A stretch of DNA of 40,118 nt from Oscillospiraceae bacterium (GCA_017555565.1 JAFZGF010000071.1:1-40118); one strand, 5' to 3'. Shown: positions 15,584 to 24,874, counted from the stretch's first letter. The notes: generated from the letters alone by a model not told the origin. Numbers and translations are program-made.

Positions 15584-17014
15584 CTACATTATAAACCAGA
15601 ATATGCTGCCTTTGCCGATTTCGGACTCTACGCCGTATTCAAAGCCGTGATTTTCCAGAATCGTTTTTACGATTGCAAGGCCAAGGCCTGTGCCCTGCTT
15701 GCCGCTGGATTTGCGGGAGCGGTAATATTTGTCAAACAGATGACGCTGGTCTTCTTCGCTTATACCTTCGCCGGAATCTGTTACACTTACTTTTACTTTG
15801 CTATTGGCCAGCAATTCAGTTTTAATGGTTACATCTGTATTTTCAGGTGTATGGATAAGAGCATTTGAAACAAAATTGTGCATAACACGTTCAATAAGTG
15901 ATGCATCTGCTGTAACATATGCAATTTCTGGACCTTCGTATACTACGTTTTTACCTTCACTTTCGGCCTTATGCGAATATATATCTGCAATATCACTGCA
16001 CATATCCGCCATATTGTACTGAACTGGATTCAGATTCAATGCATCCTTGCTGAGTTTTGCATATTCCAGCACAGAGTTTACCATTTTGGATAACCTGTCA
16101 GTTTCGTCAATGATAGTATTCAGCTGCTGGTTACGGATTTCAGCCTTTTCACCGGTGATATCCCTTATTGATTCCGCATAACCTTTGATAATAGTCAAAG
16201 GTGTGCGCAGATCGTGAGAAATGGAGGCTATAAGCTCTTTTTGCATTTCCTGGCTGCTTTCGATCTCTCTGGTCATAATGTTGAAGTCATTGGCCAGCTG
16301 ACCTATTTCATCTTTCGCACCATTCGGTATCTGTATCTTTACTTTATAGTTACCTTTGGAAACTTCTTTTGTCGCCTTGGACAATGTGGTCAACGGTTGA
16401 ATAAACCAGTTGGAAAGCACAGCTGATACAGCCAGAGCAATTACTACTGCAATAAATGTGGCTGTGTGCAACTGAGAAAGAACAATCTGCACTATGGAGT
16501 CTGTTCTGGCAAGATTTGTAGAAACTATTATTGAATATCTGTTGTTCCAGAAGGAACCCCGAACAAGCTGGCGGTTGTTGTAATCATCAGTCATATTGCC
16601 AGTATAGTTTCCGGTATTACGTACTTCGTGACGCAAATTCTGTGCCTGAGGTGTGTTCAGTCTGCGTTGTTCAAGATAAATACTGGCGTGGTTATCCTTT
16701 GCACCGTGGAGCTGGCAGGCATCGCCGATTCCTTCCATAAGAATTAATCCGGTGCCGAATTCATCGGATATTTCTATACATACACCGGATTTCATATATG
16801 ATTGAATTTCGTCGATAACGTCCTGAGTAAGCACCCCATCGCTGTCTTTTATAGTCTTGATCGATTTTGACAAAATGCCTGACAGCTCATTTTGTGTCAT
16901 GGCATAGTACATCGGTCTGAAAAACAGTGCCGTTGTAAGCCAGATTATTAAAATAATAGACATACATACAGCCAATATAAGCGCCGTCAGCTTGTTTCTT
17001 ATACTGGTTTTCAT
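15584..17014 (-). CDS. Sensor histidine kinase with HAMP domain
   Basis: The 476-residue membrane kinase has two transmembrane helices (about 10-32 and 185-207) bracketing an extracytoplasmic sensor of about 150 residues that matches no domain I recognise. A HAMP linker follows (WFIQPLTTLSKATKEVSKGNY), then the DHp helix with H267 (SISHDLRTPLTIIKGYAES) and a HATPase domain with VMHNFVSNALIHTP, DSGEGI and GTGLGLAIV. It lies seven bases after its partner regulator. Stimulus is unknown. Confidence 0.93.
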   Translation of the reverse strand: MKTSIRNKLTALILAVCMSIILIIWLTTALFFRPMYYAMTQNELSGILSKSIKTIKDSDGVLTQDVIDEIQSYMKSGVCIEISDEFGTGLILMEGIGDACQLHGAKDNHASIYLEQRRLNTPQAQNLRHEVRNTGNYTGNMTDDYNNRQLVRGSFWNNRYSIIVSTNLARTDSIVQIVLSQLHTATFIAVVIALAVSAVLSNWFIQPLTTLSKATKEVSKGNYKVKIQIPNGAKDEIGQLANDFNIMTREIESSQEMQKELIASISHDLRTPLTIIKGYAESIRDITGEKAEIRNQQLNTIIDETDRLSKMVNSVLEYAKLSKDALNLNPVQYNMADMCSDIADIYSHKAESEGKNVVYEGPEIAYVTADASLIERVMHNFVSNALIHTPENTDVTIKTELLANSKVKVSVTDSGEGISEEDQRHLFDKYYRSRKSSGKQGTGLGLAIVKTILENHGFEYGVESEIGKGSIFWFIM

Positions 17015-17021
17015 AAATCAG

Positions 17022-17699
17022 TTATTCCTTTGGTTCAAATTTATAACCTACACCCCATACAGTTACAATACAGTCACGGTAGTCTTTAAGATGGCCGCGC
17101 AGCATTTTAATATGTGTATCAACAGTTCTGTCTTCGCCGTAATAATCGTAGTTCCATACTTTCATAAGGATTCTTTCACGTGAAAGAGCAACACCTTTAT
17201 TCTGTACAAGGCAAACCAGGAGGTCAAATTCCTTTGGTGTGAGGTTGATGAATTCACCATCAATTTTCACACTGTGGCTTGGAACATCAACGATAAGACC
17301 ACCGAAGATATATCTTTCTTTGTTTTCTGCGATTTCAGGGTTAACACGGCTGATAACAGCTTTTACTCTGGCCATAAGCTCTTTTGGTGAAAATGGCTTT
17401 ACTACATAGTCATCTGTGCCGGCATCAAAACCTGTGATTTTATCATATTCTTCACCTTTTGCAGAAAGGATGATAACCGGTGTTTTAAAGCCGCGGCTGC
17501 GCATTTCACGCAGGCAGGCAATACCGTCCATAAAAGGCATCATAACGTCGAGGATAACCAGGTCGATATCCCCTTTGCTGATTTTTGTAAGCGCATCTAT
17601 ACCATCTTTGGCATACTCAACATCATAACCTTCTACCATAAGATACTGGCCTATAAGGTCTCTGATTCTCTGTTCATCGTCAACAACTAAAATTTTCAT
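17022..17699 (-). CDS. OmpR/PhoB-family response regulator
   Basis: This 225-residue regulator has an intact receiver (D7-D8 acidic pair, D51 in VILDVMMP, VKPF lysine) and a winged-helix effector domain ending RTVDTHIKMLRGHLKDY and VWGVGYKFE. It pairs with the HAMP kinase immediately downstream. A GGAAGG site precedes the ATG. The upstream region has a TATAAT-like -10 at 17730-17735 without a good -35, and a perfect GATTAT/ATAATC palindrome at 17753-17766, suggesting activated or autoregulated expression. Confidence 0.95.
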   Translation of the reverse strand: MKILVVDDEQRIRDLIGQYLMVEGYDVEYAKDGIDALTKISKGDIDLVILDVMMPFMDGIACLREMRSRGFKTPVIILSAKGEEYDKITGFDAGTDDYVVKPFSPKELMARVKAVISRVNPEIAENKERYIFGGLIVDVPSHSVKIDGEFINLTPKEFDLLVCLVQNKGVALSRERILMKVWNYDYYGEDRTVDTHIKMLRGHLKDYRDCIVTVWGVGYKFEPKE

Positions 17700-17837
17700 G
17701 TTGCTACCTTCCTTTATAAATAATTAAACATTATACAAATGATATATTTCCTGATTATTTATAATCTTAAACCCTATAAGTTATAATTTTGTGAAAATTT
17801 TAAAAATTGATTGTAAATAAATAAATTTTGCTTCTAC

Positions 17838-17866
17838 TTGACTATATACACCAAATTGTTTAAAAT
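17838..17866 (+). promoter_or_regulatory. Sigma-A promoter of the GDPD-like membrane protein gene
   Basis: TTGACT, 17 bases, TAAAAT, ending 33 bases before the ATG. It lies in the 200-base divergent gap with the OmpR-type regulator; the rest of that gap is AT-rich with the palindrome at 17753-17766. Confidence 0.75.
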
Positions 17867-17899
17867 AGCAAGTATAATATTTAAGAATGGGGAATAATT

Positions 17900-18925
17900 A
17901 TGCTTTTTACATTTGTTACAGTTTCTGCTGCCCTTATTTATTTTGCTCTTATGTTTACAGGTGGCAAAAGTTGGCGTGAGGTAAGAGAAATGTTTTACGG
18001 CAATTACTTTGCTGAAGACGCCGTAATCAACGACACCGACAAACCAAACTCCAGACAGGCTGTTGAAAACTGTATTGAAAACAACATCGGTATTAAAACA
18101 GAAGTGAGACTGACTGCTGATAAACGTACAGTTGTTTGTGCTACGGATGACCTTTCTGCAGAATATGGCACAGACAAAAAACTTTCACAGTCCAATCTGG
18201 AAGAACTGGAAGAAACCGGCATTATGACTTTGACAGAGTTTCTTAACCTTGTAGACGGAAGAGTACCTGTTATTCTTGAAATGAAAGCAAGCAAAGACAA
18301 TGAAGCCATGTGCAGAAATACATCTGACGCCATTAAAGCTACTGAAAAGAAAAATATCGCTGTATGCTCACTGAACCCTGCTGTTGTAGGTTGGTTCAGA
18401 GACTACAACAAAGATGTATTCCGTGGTATCGTTTCAGCACCTGCCAAAGAATTTAAAGGCACTTCAAAACTGCAGAGCTGGATTGCAGGCAACCTGGGTA
18501 ACAATGGTGTATGCCGCCCTAACTTTACACTTTACCGCAAAGGCCCACAGAGCATTTTTGTAAAACTTGCAGTTGCATCAGGGGTTTTCAACGGTGTATG
18601 GACAGCGGAAGATAAAAATGAAGCAACAGCTCTGGAAGCAACAAGAGATATGATTGTTATCCGTGGCTTTGTACCTGAAAAAACACACTACAAAGATTTG
18701 CCTGTAGTTGAAAAAACTCCACAGCAGCTGGAAGCTGAAAAGAAAGCAGCCGAACGCCAGGCAAAATTTGAAGAAAAACAGAGAGCAGCAAAACAGCGCA
18801 GCATTTCTGAAATTCTTGCTGATGACGAAGATGAAGGCATCATTGATGAAATCAGAGAAGAAGTTAGTGAAATGGCAAGTGAAGTAAAAGAAGAAGTTAC
18901 TGAACTGATTGAAGAAATCAAATAA
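17900..18925 (+). CDS. Membrane-anchored GDPD-like protein lacking catalytic residues, acidic helical tail
   Basis: The 341-residue product starts with one hydrophobic segment (residues 3-19), probably a signal anchor. The middle resembles a glycerophosphodiester phosphodiesterase barrel: IKTEVRLTADKRTVV corresponds to the metal-binding first strands, ATDDL to the His-Asp strand, and GIMTLTEFLNLVDGRVPVILEMK to the next two strands. The HRG start motif is absent, the E-x-D pair reads K-x-E, and the catalytic His is Thr. After residue 275 comes a charged, predicted coiled-coil tail rich in E, K and A. It is probably a non-enzymatic scaffold or binding protein. It is monocistronic, with GGGGA as the ribosome site. 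Confidence 0.65.
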   Translation: MLFTFVTVSAALIYFALMFTGGKSWREVREMFYGNYFAEDAVINDTDKPNSRQAVENCIENNIGIKTEVRLTADKRTVVCATDDLSAEYGTDKKLSQSNLEELEETGIMTLTEFLNLVDGRVPVILEMKASKDNEAMCRNTSDAIKATEKKNIAVCSLNPAVVGWFRDYNKDVFRGIVSAPAKEFKGTSKLQSWIAGNLGNNGVCRPNFTLYRKGPQSIFVKLAVASGVFNGVWTAEDKNEATALEATRDMIVIRGFVPEKTHYKDLPVVEKTPQQLEAEKKAAERQAKFEEKQRAAKQRSISEILADDEDEGIIDEIREEVSEMASEVKEEVTELIEEIK

Positions 18926-18954
18926 GAAATCATTTCTGAATAATTACAAAAACA

Positions 18955-18979
18955 ACACCGCAGACGATGTCTGCGGTGT
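18955..18979. terminator. Bidirectional terminator between the GDPD-like gene and rarA
   Basis: An 11-bp perfect stem ACACCGCAGAC/GTCTGCGGTGT with a GAT loop is followed by ATTTTTATTT on the plus strand and TTGTTTTTG on the minus strand, between convergent genes. Confidence 0.92.
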
Positions 18980-18983
18980 ATTT

Positions 18984-20231
18984 TTATTTCTTGATTTTTT
19001 CCCAATAGGCTTTTGCCGCCTGCTCTGTGCGGTTTTCTCCATAACTGTAGTAGATATGGTCTTTTATCTCGCTTGGCAGGTACTGCTGTTTGACCCAATG
19101 GTTAGGAAATGCGTGTGGGTATTTATATCCGCCCTTATTTGTAGGATTGGCGCCATCCTTAAGGTGGGAAGGTACATCACCAAATCCACCGCGGCGTACA
19201 ACTGCAGTTGCCGCATCAATGGCCGATTCACCACTGTTGCTTTTTGGTGCGGTGGCAAGGAGAATGACCGCGTCTGCAAGTGGAATTCTTGCTTCTGGCA
19301 TACCTACCTGCAAGGCGATATCACAGCAGGCTTTTACTGCAGAAATAGCCTGTGGATAAGCCAGGCCTATATCTTCACAGGCCATTACAAGTATTCGGCG
19401 TATTGCAGGTAACATTCCATCGCCGTCCAGAAGACGAGCAAGATAGTGGAGTGCGGCATTTTCATCAGAACCGCGGACAGATTTTTGCAAAGCAGACAAA
19501 AGGTTGTAATGCTCGTCTCCTGCATTGTCAAATCGGTTTGCACTGCGCTGGCTCACCTGCTTTGCCATAACTTCATCAATTACTTTTTCACCATCTGTAA
19601 AACCTGCAGCTGCTATAAGCAGTTCCAAAGCGTTGAAAGCCTTGCGCATATCGCCGCCACAGCCAAAAGCCAGTACATCTGCCGCCTTTTCGGTGAGCAA
19701 AATATTTTCGCTGTTTTCGCTGTTATATCTGTTTACAGCTTTTGTTATGCCTTCGCGTATATCGGCAGGCTGTAATGGTTTGAACTCAAAAATTGTACTG
19801 CGGGAAAGGATAGCATTGAAAATAGCGAAATACGGATTTTCAGTTGTGGAAGCAATAAGGGTAACACTGCCATCTTCCAGTACTTCCAGCAGAGACTGCT
19901 GCTGCTTTTTGTTGAGATACTGAATTTCATCAAGATACAGCAAAATACCATTTTCTGCTCCAAGAGTGTTTACCTGTGCGATAATTTCTTTTATGTCAGC
20001 TGTAGAACTTTGTGTACCGTTAAGTTTGAACAGTTTTTTGTCTGCCATACGGGCTATGATGCTGGCCACGGTGGTCTTGCCCACACCTGAAGGGCCATAA
20101 AAAATCATATTCTGAATAGCACCATTCTCTATGGCGCGGCGGAACACGGCATCTTTATTCAAAAGGTGCTGCTGGCCGCACACATCTTCCAGCTTTTCAG
20201 GGCGCAGGGCCGCTGCTAAAGGTTTGTTCAC
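18984..20231 (-). CDS. rarA: Replication-associated recombination protein RarA (MgsA/Mgs1/WRNIP1 family AAA+ ATPase)
   Basis: This 415-residue AAA+ ATPase acts at stalled replication forks. It has Walker A GPSGVGKT (46-53), Walker B with D101-E102 (YLDEIQ), sensor-1 ASTTENP and the C-terminal tetramerisation part including EDIGLAYPQA and GGYKYPHAFPNHW. The frame opens with GTG that overlaps the upstream esterase stop by four bases (GTGA), so it is translated by coupling. Being the last gene behind two esterases is an unusual setting. Confidence 0.95.
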   Translation of the reverse strand: MNKPLAAALRPEKLEDVCGQQHLLNKDAVFRRAIENGAIQNMIFYGPSGVGKTTVASIIARMADKKLFKLNGTQSSTADIKEIIAQVNTLGAENGILLYLDEIQYLNKKQQQSLLEVLEDGSVTLIASTTENPYFAIFNAILSRSTIFEFKPLQPADIREGITKAVNRYNSENSENILLTEKAADVLAFGCGGDMRKAFNALELLIAAAGFTDGEKVIDEVMAKQVSQRSANRFDNAGDEHYNLLSALQKSVRGSDENAALHYLARLLDGDGMLPAIRRILVMACEDIGLAYPQAISAVKACCDIALQVGMPEARIPLADAVILLATAPKSNSGESAIDAATAVVRRGGFGDVPSHLKDGANPTNKGGYKYPHAFPNHWVKQQYLPSEIKDHIYYSYGENRTEQAAKAYWEKIKK

Positions 20232-21073
20232 TCTCTTTCACATCTCCATTTCCGGATTTCTGTTTCATCATAATCATTGTTGAGGAAGAATGCGATGGCA
20301 TGCAGAATTGCTCTGTCCCAGAATGAGTATTCGTGGGCGCCGTCCCATCTCCAGAATTTATAGTCTGCCAGAGGCAGAGTTTTTGCATATTCGTCCAGCT
20401 TTACATTCTGTTTGTAAATACTGATAAGCTCATCCTGCTTGCCGCACATACTGCGGATTCTTGGTTGCTGTTCTGCAGGAAGTTCTGATACTTTTTTGAT
20501 AAGATAAAAAATATCATCTTCATCTTTTATATCCAGTTCACTGCCAAAAGCATCGATAACAGATTTAAGCGCATCTGTTGACTGGCCTGCGGCTTTTAAC
20601 TGTTTTATCATACCGGCCATCCATTTCAGGTCACAAGGCGCAGACATAGGTGCCATTGCGCTGAACATATCCGGGCGTGACAAACCTATTTTCCAAGTGC
20701 CGTAACCGCCCATAGAAAGACCTGCAAGGAATGTTTTTTCTCTTGGGAATTCCAGACCAAACATAGATTTCAGCAGCAGTGGCAGTTCTTCCGTGATGTA
20801 ACTGTAATATTTCAAACCGTGAACACCATCAGAATACCAGCTCTGTGGTGCGCTGATATAAACTATAGCCAGCTGGTTGTCACGGGCATATCGGTTAGTG
20901 GCAGACAGTTCTTTGAAATACTGCTGGCTGCGGCTTAAACCGTGAAGGAAATATACAATTGCCTGTGGCTGTGAAATGGATGTTTTATTGGTATAATCGT
21001 TTGGAAGATAAATGTCCAGGTCAACTTCCTGACCCAGCTGTGCTGAATAAAAATTGGATGATATAAATGCCAT
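20228..21073 (-). CDS. Tributyrin-esterase-like alpha/beta hydrolase, paralogue 2
   Basis: The 281-residue protein is a cytosolic carboxylesterase of the esterase D/tributyrin esterase group. The nucleophile is S120 in GLSMGGYG, the acid is likely the Asp in CGKQDE, and the base is the His in GAHEYSFWD. The oxyanion-hole HGL motif is at residues 44-46. It has no signal peptide. It is clearly a tandem duplicate of the gene at 21101-21931, sharing KKVSELPAEQQPRIR and surrounding blocks. AGAGG lies before the ATG. Its stop overlaps the rarA start. Confidence 0.9.
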   Translation of the reverse strand: MAFISSNFYSAQLGQEVDLDIYLPNDYTNKTSISQPQAIVYFLHGLSRSQQYFKELSATNRYARDNQLAIVYISAPQSWYSDGVHGLKYYSYITEELPLLLKSMFGLEFPREKTFLAGLSMGGYGTWKIGLSRPDMFSAMAPMSAPCDLKWMAGMIKQLKAAGQSTDALKSVIDAFGSELDIKDEDDIFYLIKKVSELPAEQQPRIRSMCGKQDELISIYKQNVKLDEYAKTLPLADYKFWRWDGAHEYSFWDRAILHAIAFFLNNDYDETEIRKWRCERE

Positions 21074-21100
21074 AATCTTTACCTCTTGTTATCTGACGTA

Positions 21101-21931
21101 TTATAAATCGCCTTCATCTCTCCACAGTGTCAGTCTTTCTTTGTCATAATCATTTTCAAGGAAGAATGCAACTGCGTGGAGCATAGCTCTGTCCCAGAAC
21201 ATATATTCGTGGCCGCCTTTCCAGGACATAAATTTGTAATCAGCCAAAGGCAGTTCTCTGGCGTATTCGTCAAAAGAAACATTTTGCAGATAGATGTTTG
21301 CCAGCTGGTCCTGCTTGCCACACATAAGGCGGATACGTGGTTGCTGTTCTGCAGGCAGTTCTGACACTTTTTTAATCAGTGCCCAAGGGTCGTCCATATC
21401 TGTCATTTCCAGATCTTCACCGTAGACATTGATAAATGTTGACAGACTTTCTCTTGGCTGGTCTTTCATTGTTTCTTTCATCTGTTTAAGATTTGTAGGT
21501 GCTGAAAACGGAGCAATTGCACCAAACTTGTCAGGATTATTAAGGCCTATTTTCAGTGTGCCGTAACCACCCATTGAAAGGCCTGCAAGGAATGTTTTTT
21601 CCCTTGGAAAATCAAGGTTATATGCTGATTTAAGGAACTTTGGCAGTTCTTCTGTGATATATGTGTAGTATTTCATACCATATTTCATATCGGAATAAAA
21701 GCTCATAGGTGCATTTATATAAACTATGGCCAGTTTGTTGTCCAGACAATAGCGGTTTGTCGCTGTGAATTCTCTGAAACGTTTATGGCTGGAGCCCATT
21801 CCGTGAAGGAAATAGATAACGCCAACCGGTTCTGTTATGCCTTTTTTGCCTTCATCATTTGGAAGATACAGGTCCAGCATAACTTCCTGCTCCATTACTG
21901 TAGAATAAAAAGTACCGTTGATAAATGCCAT
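21101..21931 (-). CDS. Tributyrin-esterase-like alpha/beta hydrolase, paralogue 1
   Basis: This 276-residue esterase has nucleophile S119 (GLSMGGYG), likely acid in CGKQDQ and base in GGHEYMFWD. I start at MAFINGTF, four bases after GGAGAGG; six extra in-frame codons upstream are not needed and are absent from the paralogue. It is the first gene of the esterase-esterase-rarA operon. Substrates in the family are short-chain or acetyl esters, sometimes on plant polysaccharide fragments; no carbohydrate genes are adjacent. Confidence 0.9.
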   Translation of the reverse strand: MAFINGTFYSTVMEQEVMLDLYLPNDEGKKGITEPVGVIYFLHGMGSSHKRFREFTATNRYCLDNKLAIVYINAPMSFYSDMKYGMKYYTYITEELPKFLKSAYNLDFPREKTFLAGLSMGGYGTLKIGLNNPDKFGAIAPFSAPTNLKQMKETMKDQPRESLSTFINVYGEDLEMTDMDDPWALIKKVSELPAEQQPRIRLMCGKQDQLANIYLQNVSFDEYARELPLADYKFMSWKGGHEYMFWDRAMLHAVAFFLENDYDKERLTLWRDEGDL

Positions 21932-21985
21932 AATACCTCTCCTTTTCATACATATTGATTTTATCGTTTATTTTTTCTATTATTT

Positions 21986-22014
21986 ATGATAACATATATT
22001 TATACTAAAGTAAA
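21986..22014 (-). promoter_or_regulatory. Promoter of the esterase-esterase-rarA operon
   Basis: The minus strand reads TTTACT, 17 bases, TATCAT, 54 bases before the first esterase. The same stretch carries a TATACT (22001-22006) that may be the -10 of the divergent nth gene, so the two promoters probably overlap. Confidence 0.6.
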
Positions 22015-22027
22015 AGAGAGATTTTGT

Positions 22028-22705
22028 ATGAAAAGCAAAAAACAGGCCGCTGAAATAGTGGAATTATTGGAACAGGAATATCCTTTGGCAGAATGTTTTC
22101 TGGACAGCGATGGAGCCTGGCAGCTGCTGGTAGCTGTAAGGCTGTCTGCCCAATGTACAGACCTGCGTGTAAACGCAACTACACCTATACTCTTTGGCAA
22201 GTTTCCAACTGTGGATGCCCTGGCTGATGCAGATGTAAAGGAAATAACAGAGATTGTAAAGCCTTGTGGACTGGGCAACAGTAAGGCAAGGGACATAAAA
22301 GCCTGTATGACTATGCTGAGAGATGAATATAACAGCGTTGTACCGGACAATATGGAGGACCTGTTAAAACTGCCTGGTGTAGGCAGAAAAAGTGCAAATC
22401 TTATCCTTGGTGATGTTTATGGCAAACCTGCCATTGTTGCTGATACACACTGTATCCGCCTGTCCAACAGAATAGGTTTTATGAAGAAAAATGATAAAAC
22501 CAGCACAGATCCATTTAAAGTTGAAATGCAGCTGAAAAAAGTAATAGCACCGGAAAAACAGAATGATTTCTGCCACAGACTTGTGGAGCACGGCCGCGCA
22601 GTATGTACCGCGAGAAAACCATACTGTGAAAAATGTGTTCTGGCCCGGGTATGTGATTTTAAAAAATCACTGGACAAACAGGCTGAAAAAGAAAACAAAA
22701 AATAA
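22028..22705 (+). CDS. nth: Endonuclease III (DNA glycosylase/AP lyase)
   Basis: The 225-residue enzyme removes oxidised pyrimidines from DNA. It has the helix-hairpin-helix LPGVGRKSANLIL with the catalytic Lys, the catalytic Asp in VADTHCIRLSNRIG, and a four-cysteine [4Fe-4S] loop with spacing C-x6-C-x2-C-x5-C (CTARKPYCEKCVLARVC). I start at MKSKKQA, after AGAGAG; the 14-codon extension upstream is not conserved-looking. Length is typical. Confidence 0.95.
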   Translation: MKSKKQAAEIVELLEQEYPLAECFLDSDGAWQLLVAVRLSAQCTDLRVNATTPILFGKFPTVDALADADVKEITEIVKPCGLGNSKARDIKACMTMLRDEYNSVVPDNMEDLLKLPGVGRKSANLILGDVYGKPAIVADTHCIRLSNRIGFMKKNDKTSTDPFKVEMQLKKVIAPEKQNDFCHRLVEHGRAVCTARKPYCEKCVLARVCDFKKSLDKQAEKENKK

Positions 22706-22707
22706 TG

Positions 22708-22742
22708 AAAAAACCGACACTTTAAACAGGTGTCGGTTTTTT
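22708..22742. terminator. Bidirectional terminator between nth and ktrA
   Basis: A 13-bp stem AAAAAACCGACAC/GTGTCGGTTTTTT with a 9-base loop separates convergent genes and supplies U-runs both ways. Confidence 0.92.
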
Positions 22743-22744
22743 TA

Positions 22745-23392
22745 TTATATTTTAAAACATTTTACAATATCTTCATCTGTACCAAGGACAAACAATGTCT
22801 GGTTTGCATTAAATGCTGTGGCAGCTGAAATGTTTACATTCAGTTTACCATTTTCCCTTACTGCAAGAACATTTATGTGATGATTTTTGCGTACATCTAT
22901 ATCAAAAATTGTTTTGCCATACCATTCCTGTGGAACAGAAACCTCCATAATTGCGTGTTCTTCACCCAAGTCTATATAGTCGAATACTTTTTCGGAACTG
23001 TATGTGATGGCTGTCCATATACCCAGCTGTTTTTCAGGATAAACCACGTGGTCAGCACCATTGCGAAGCAGGAATTTTTCGTGTACATCTCTTGTCGCCC
23101 TGGAAACTACCAGCTTGCCACCAAGTTCTTTCAAAAGAGAAGTTGTTTCAAGTGAACTCTGGAAATCATCACCTATTGCAACAATGCACACATCAAAATT
23201 TGACACCCCCAGAGAACGGAGAAATTCTTCATTTGTGCTGTCGCCGATAATTGCATTTGTAACAAAAGGGAGTACAGCGTGCACTCTTTCTTCATTGTGG
23301 TCCACAGCCATAACTTCGTGGCCCAGTTCATTTAACTTTATGGCAACGTGGCGGCCATATCTGCCAAGGCCTACAAGTAAAATTGATTTCAT
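22745..23392 (-). CDS. ktrA: Potassium uptake regulatory subunit KtrA/TrkA (RCK domains)
   Basis: This 215-residue cytosolic protein gates the membrane subunit encoded just upstream. It has a Rossmann-type RCK_N domain (LLVGLGRYGRHVA, then AVDHNEERV and DSTNEEFL) and an RCK_C domain from about residue 135. RCK_C domains of this type can bind cyclic di-AMP in Firmicutes, which would inhibit uptake; that is family knowledge, not seen here. It follows ktrB by 12 bases with AAGGAG. Confidence 0.92.
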   Translation of the reverse strand: MKSILLVGLGRYGRHVAIKLNELGHEVMAVDHNEERVHAVLPFVTNAIIGDSTNEEFLRSLGVSNFDVCIVAIGDDFQSSLETTSLLKELGGKLVVSRATRDVHEKFLLRNGADHVVYPEKQLGIWTAITYSSEKVFDYIDLGEEHAIMEVSVPQEWYGKTIFDIDVRKNHHINVLAVRENGKLNVNISAATAFNANQTLFVLGTDEDIVKCFKI

Positions 23393-23404
23393 AATATATC
23401 TCCT

Positions 23405-24748
23405 TTAACCTACTGTAATTTTTTCCTGTGGGAATTTTGCATTGCCGTTACTGATAGACTTTACTGTGGCATAAATTATTGTCAGCCCGCCTACTCTGCC
23501 CAGATACATAAGCATTATAAGGATAAACTGTGACACAAGCGAAAGTGACGGTGTGATACCAAGAGTGAGGCCTACTGTTGCTACGGCTGACGCTGTTTCA
23601 AACATACAGGTCAGCAATGGCAGACCTTCAACAATGCTGATTACAATCGAGCCGCCAAAAAACAATGTGATATACATCATAAAAATAGTTGCGGCATTTT
23701 TCACTACATCATTCTCCAGCCTTCTGCCAAAAACAGCTGAATCCGGTTTCTTTTTAAACACAGAAACTGCATTGATTACCATAACTGCAACTGTGGAAAC
23801 CTTCATACCGCCTGCTGTAGAGCCGGAGTTGCCACCGATGAGCATAAGCAATATGGTTATCATTATGGTAGCTTCACTGAAAAGTGTCATATCCACAGTA
23901 TTAAAACCTGCTGTACGGGGTGTAACTGCCCGGAATATTGCAGCAAGCAGTCGTTCAGCTACTGGCATTCCGGACCATTTTGCTGATGAGAATTCAACAA
24001 AGTAAAAATACACAAAAGGCACTGCTACAAGAATAGCCATACCTGCTACAGCTATCTTTGTCTGCAGACGATAACGTGAAAACTTAAATTTATATTTTAT
24101 AAAATCATCCCAGGCTGAAAATCCTATCCCGCCTATAAGAATAAGCGCCACTGTTGTAAGGCTTATTATGCCATTTGCGGAATAATCCGTAAGGGACGAA
24201 AACTGCGCCTTTACACCCATAAGGTCAAAGCCTGCGTTGCAAAAAGCTGAAACAGAATGAAACACGGAATACCACAGACCTTTTACAAATCCGAATTCCG
24301 GTATAAACACAAATGAATAGATAACAGCACCTGCAAGTTCAACCAGCAAACATCCTTTAAGGATAAATCCGGTCATTTTCACAATCCCACCCAGCTGTGT
24401 GGCGGAGATAGCGTCCTGCATTGTCTGTCTCCGAGACAGACCGATTTTTCTGCCAGAGGCAATAGCTACTGCAACAGCCATCGTCACAACGCCAAGACCA
24501 CCTATCTGTATAAGGATAATTATAATCAGCTGGCCAAACAGAGACCAGTATGTGGCCGTATCCTGAACAATAAGCCCTGTTACACAGGAAGCACTGGTGG
24601 CTGTAAACAATGCATCAGTAAAGGATGTCCATTGGCCTGACCGTGATGAAAAAGGCAGCATAAGCAAGAATGTGCCAGTAAGTATAAGGGCCCCAAAGCC
24701 TAAAAGGATTATCTGGGAAGATGATAATCGTTTGAACCTTTTTAACAT
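23405..24748 (-). CDS. ktrB: Potassium uptake membrane subunit KtrB/TrkH
   Basis: The 447-residue protein is the ion-conducting subunit. It has the four-fold pore-loop pattern: ATSASCVTGL, NAGFDL, RTAGFNTVD with GGNSGSTAGG, and AVATVGLTLG. I start at the ATG giving MLKRFKR, six bases after GGAG; the frame extends four codons to a TTG. The likely promoter is an extended -10 (TGG TAAAAT, 24785-24793) with a poor -35. It forms a two-gene operon with ktrA. Confidence 0.93.
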   Translation of the reverse strand: MLKRFKRLSSSQIILLGFGALILTGTFLLMLPFSSRSGQWTSFTDALFTATSASCVTGLIVQDTATYWSLFGQLIIIILIQIGGLGVVTMAVAVAIASGRKIGLSRRQTMQDAISATQLGGIVKMTGFILKGCLLVELAGAVIYSFVFIPEFGFVKGLWYSVFHSVSAFCNAGFDLMGVKAQFSSLTDYSANGIISLTTVALILIGGIGFSAWDDFIKYKFKFSRYRLQTKIAVAGMAILVAVPFVYFYFVEFSSAKWSGMPVAERLLAAIFRAVTPRTAGFNTVDMTLFSEATIMITILLMLIGGNSGSTAGGMKVSTVAVMVINAVSVFKKKPDSAVFGRRLENDVVKNAATIFMMYITLFFGGSIVISIVEGLPLLTCMFETASAVATVGLTLGITPSLSLVSQFILIMLMYLGRVGGLTIIYATVKSISNGNAKFPQEKITVG

Positions 24749-24851
24749 ATATATCTCCAAGAGTTGAAAACTATCTATAAAAGTATTTTACCATACAAAT
24801 GTAAAATATCCGTTAAAATCACACAATTTTCACATTAAATAAAGAAAAAAT

Positions 24852-24874
24852 AAAAGCAGGAAATTCCTGCTTTT
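24852..24874 (-). terminator. Terminator after the MFS transporter
   Basis: Stem AAAAGCAGG/CCTGCTTTT with a five-base AAATT loop lies nine bases after the transporter stop and is followed by TTTTATTTTTT on the minus strand. Confidence 0.88.
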
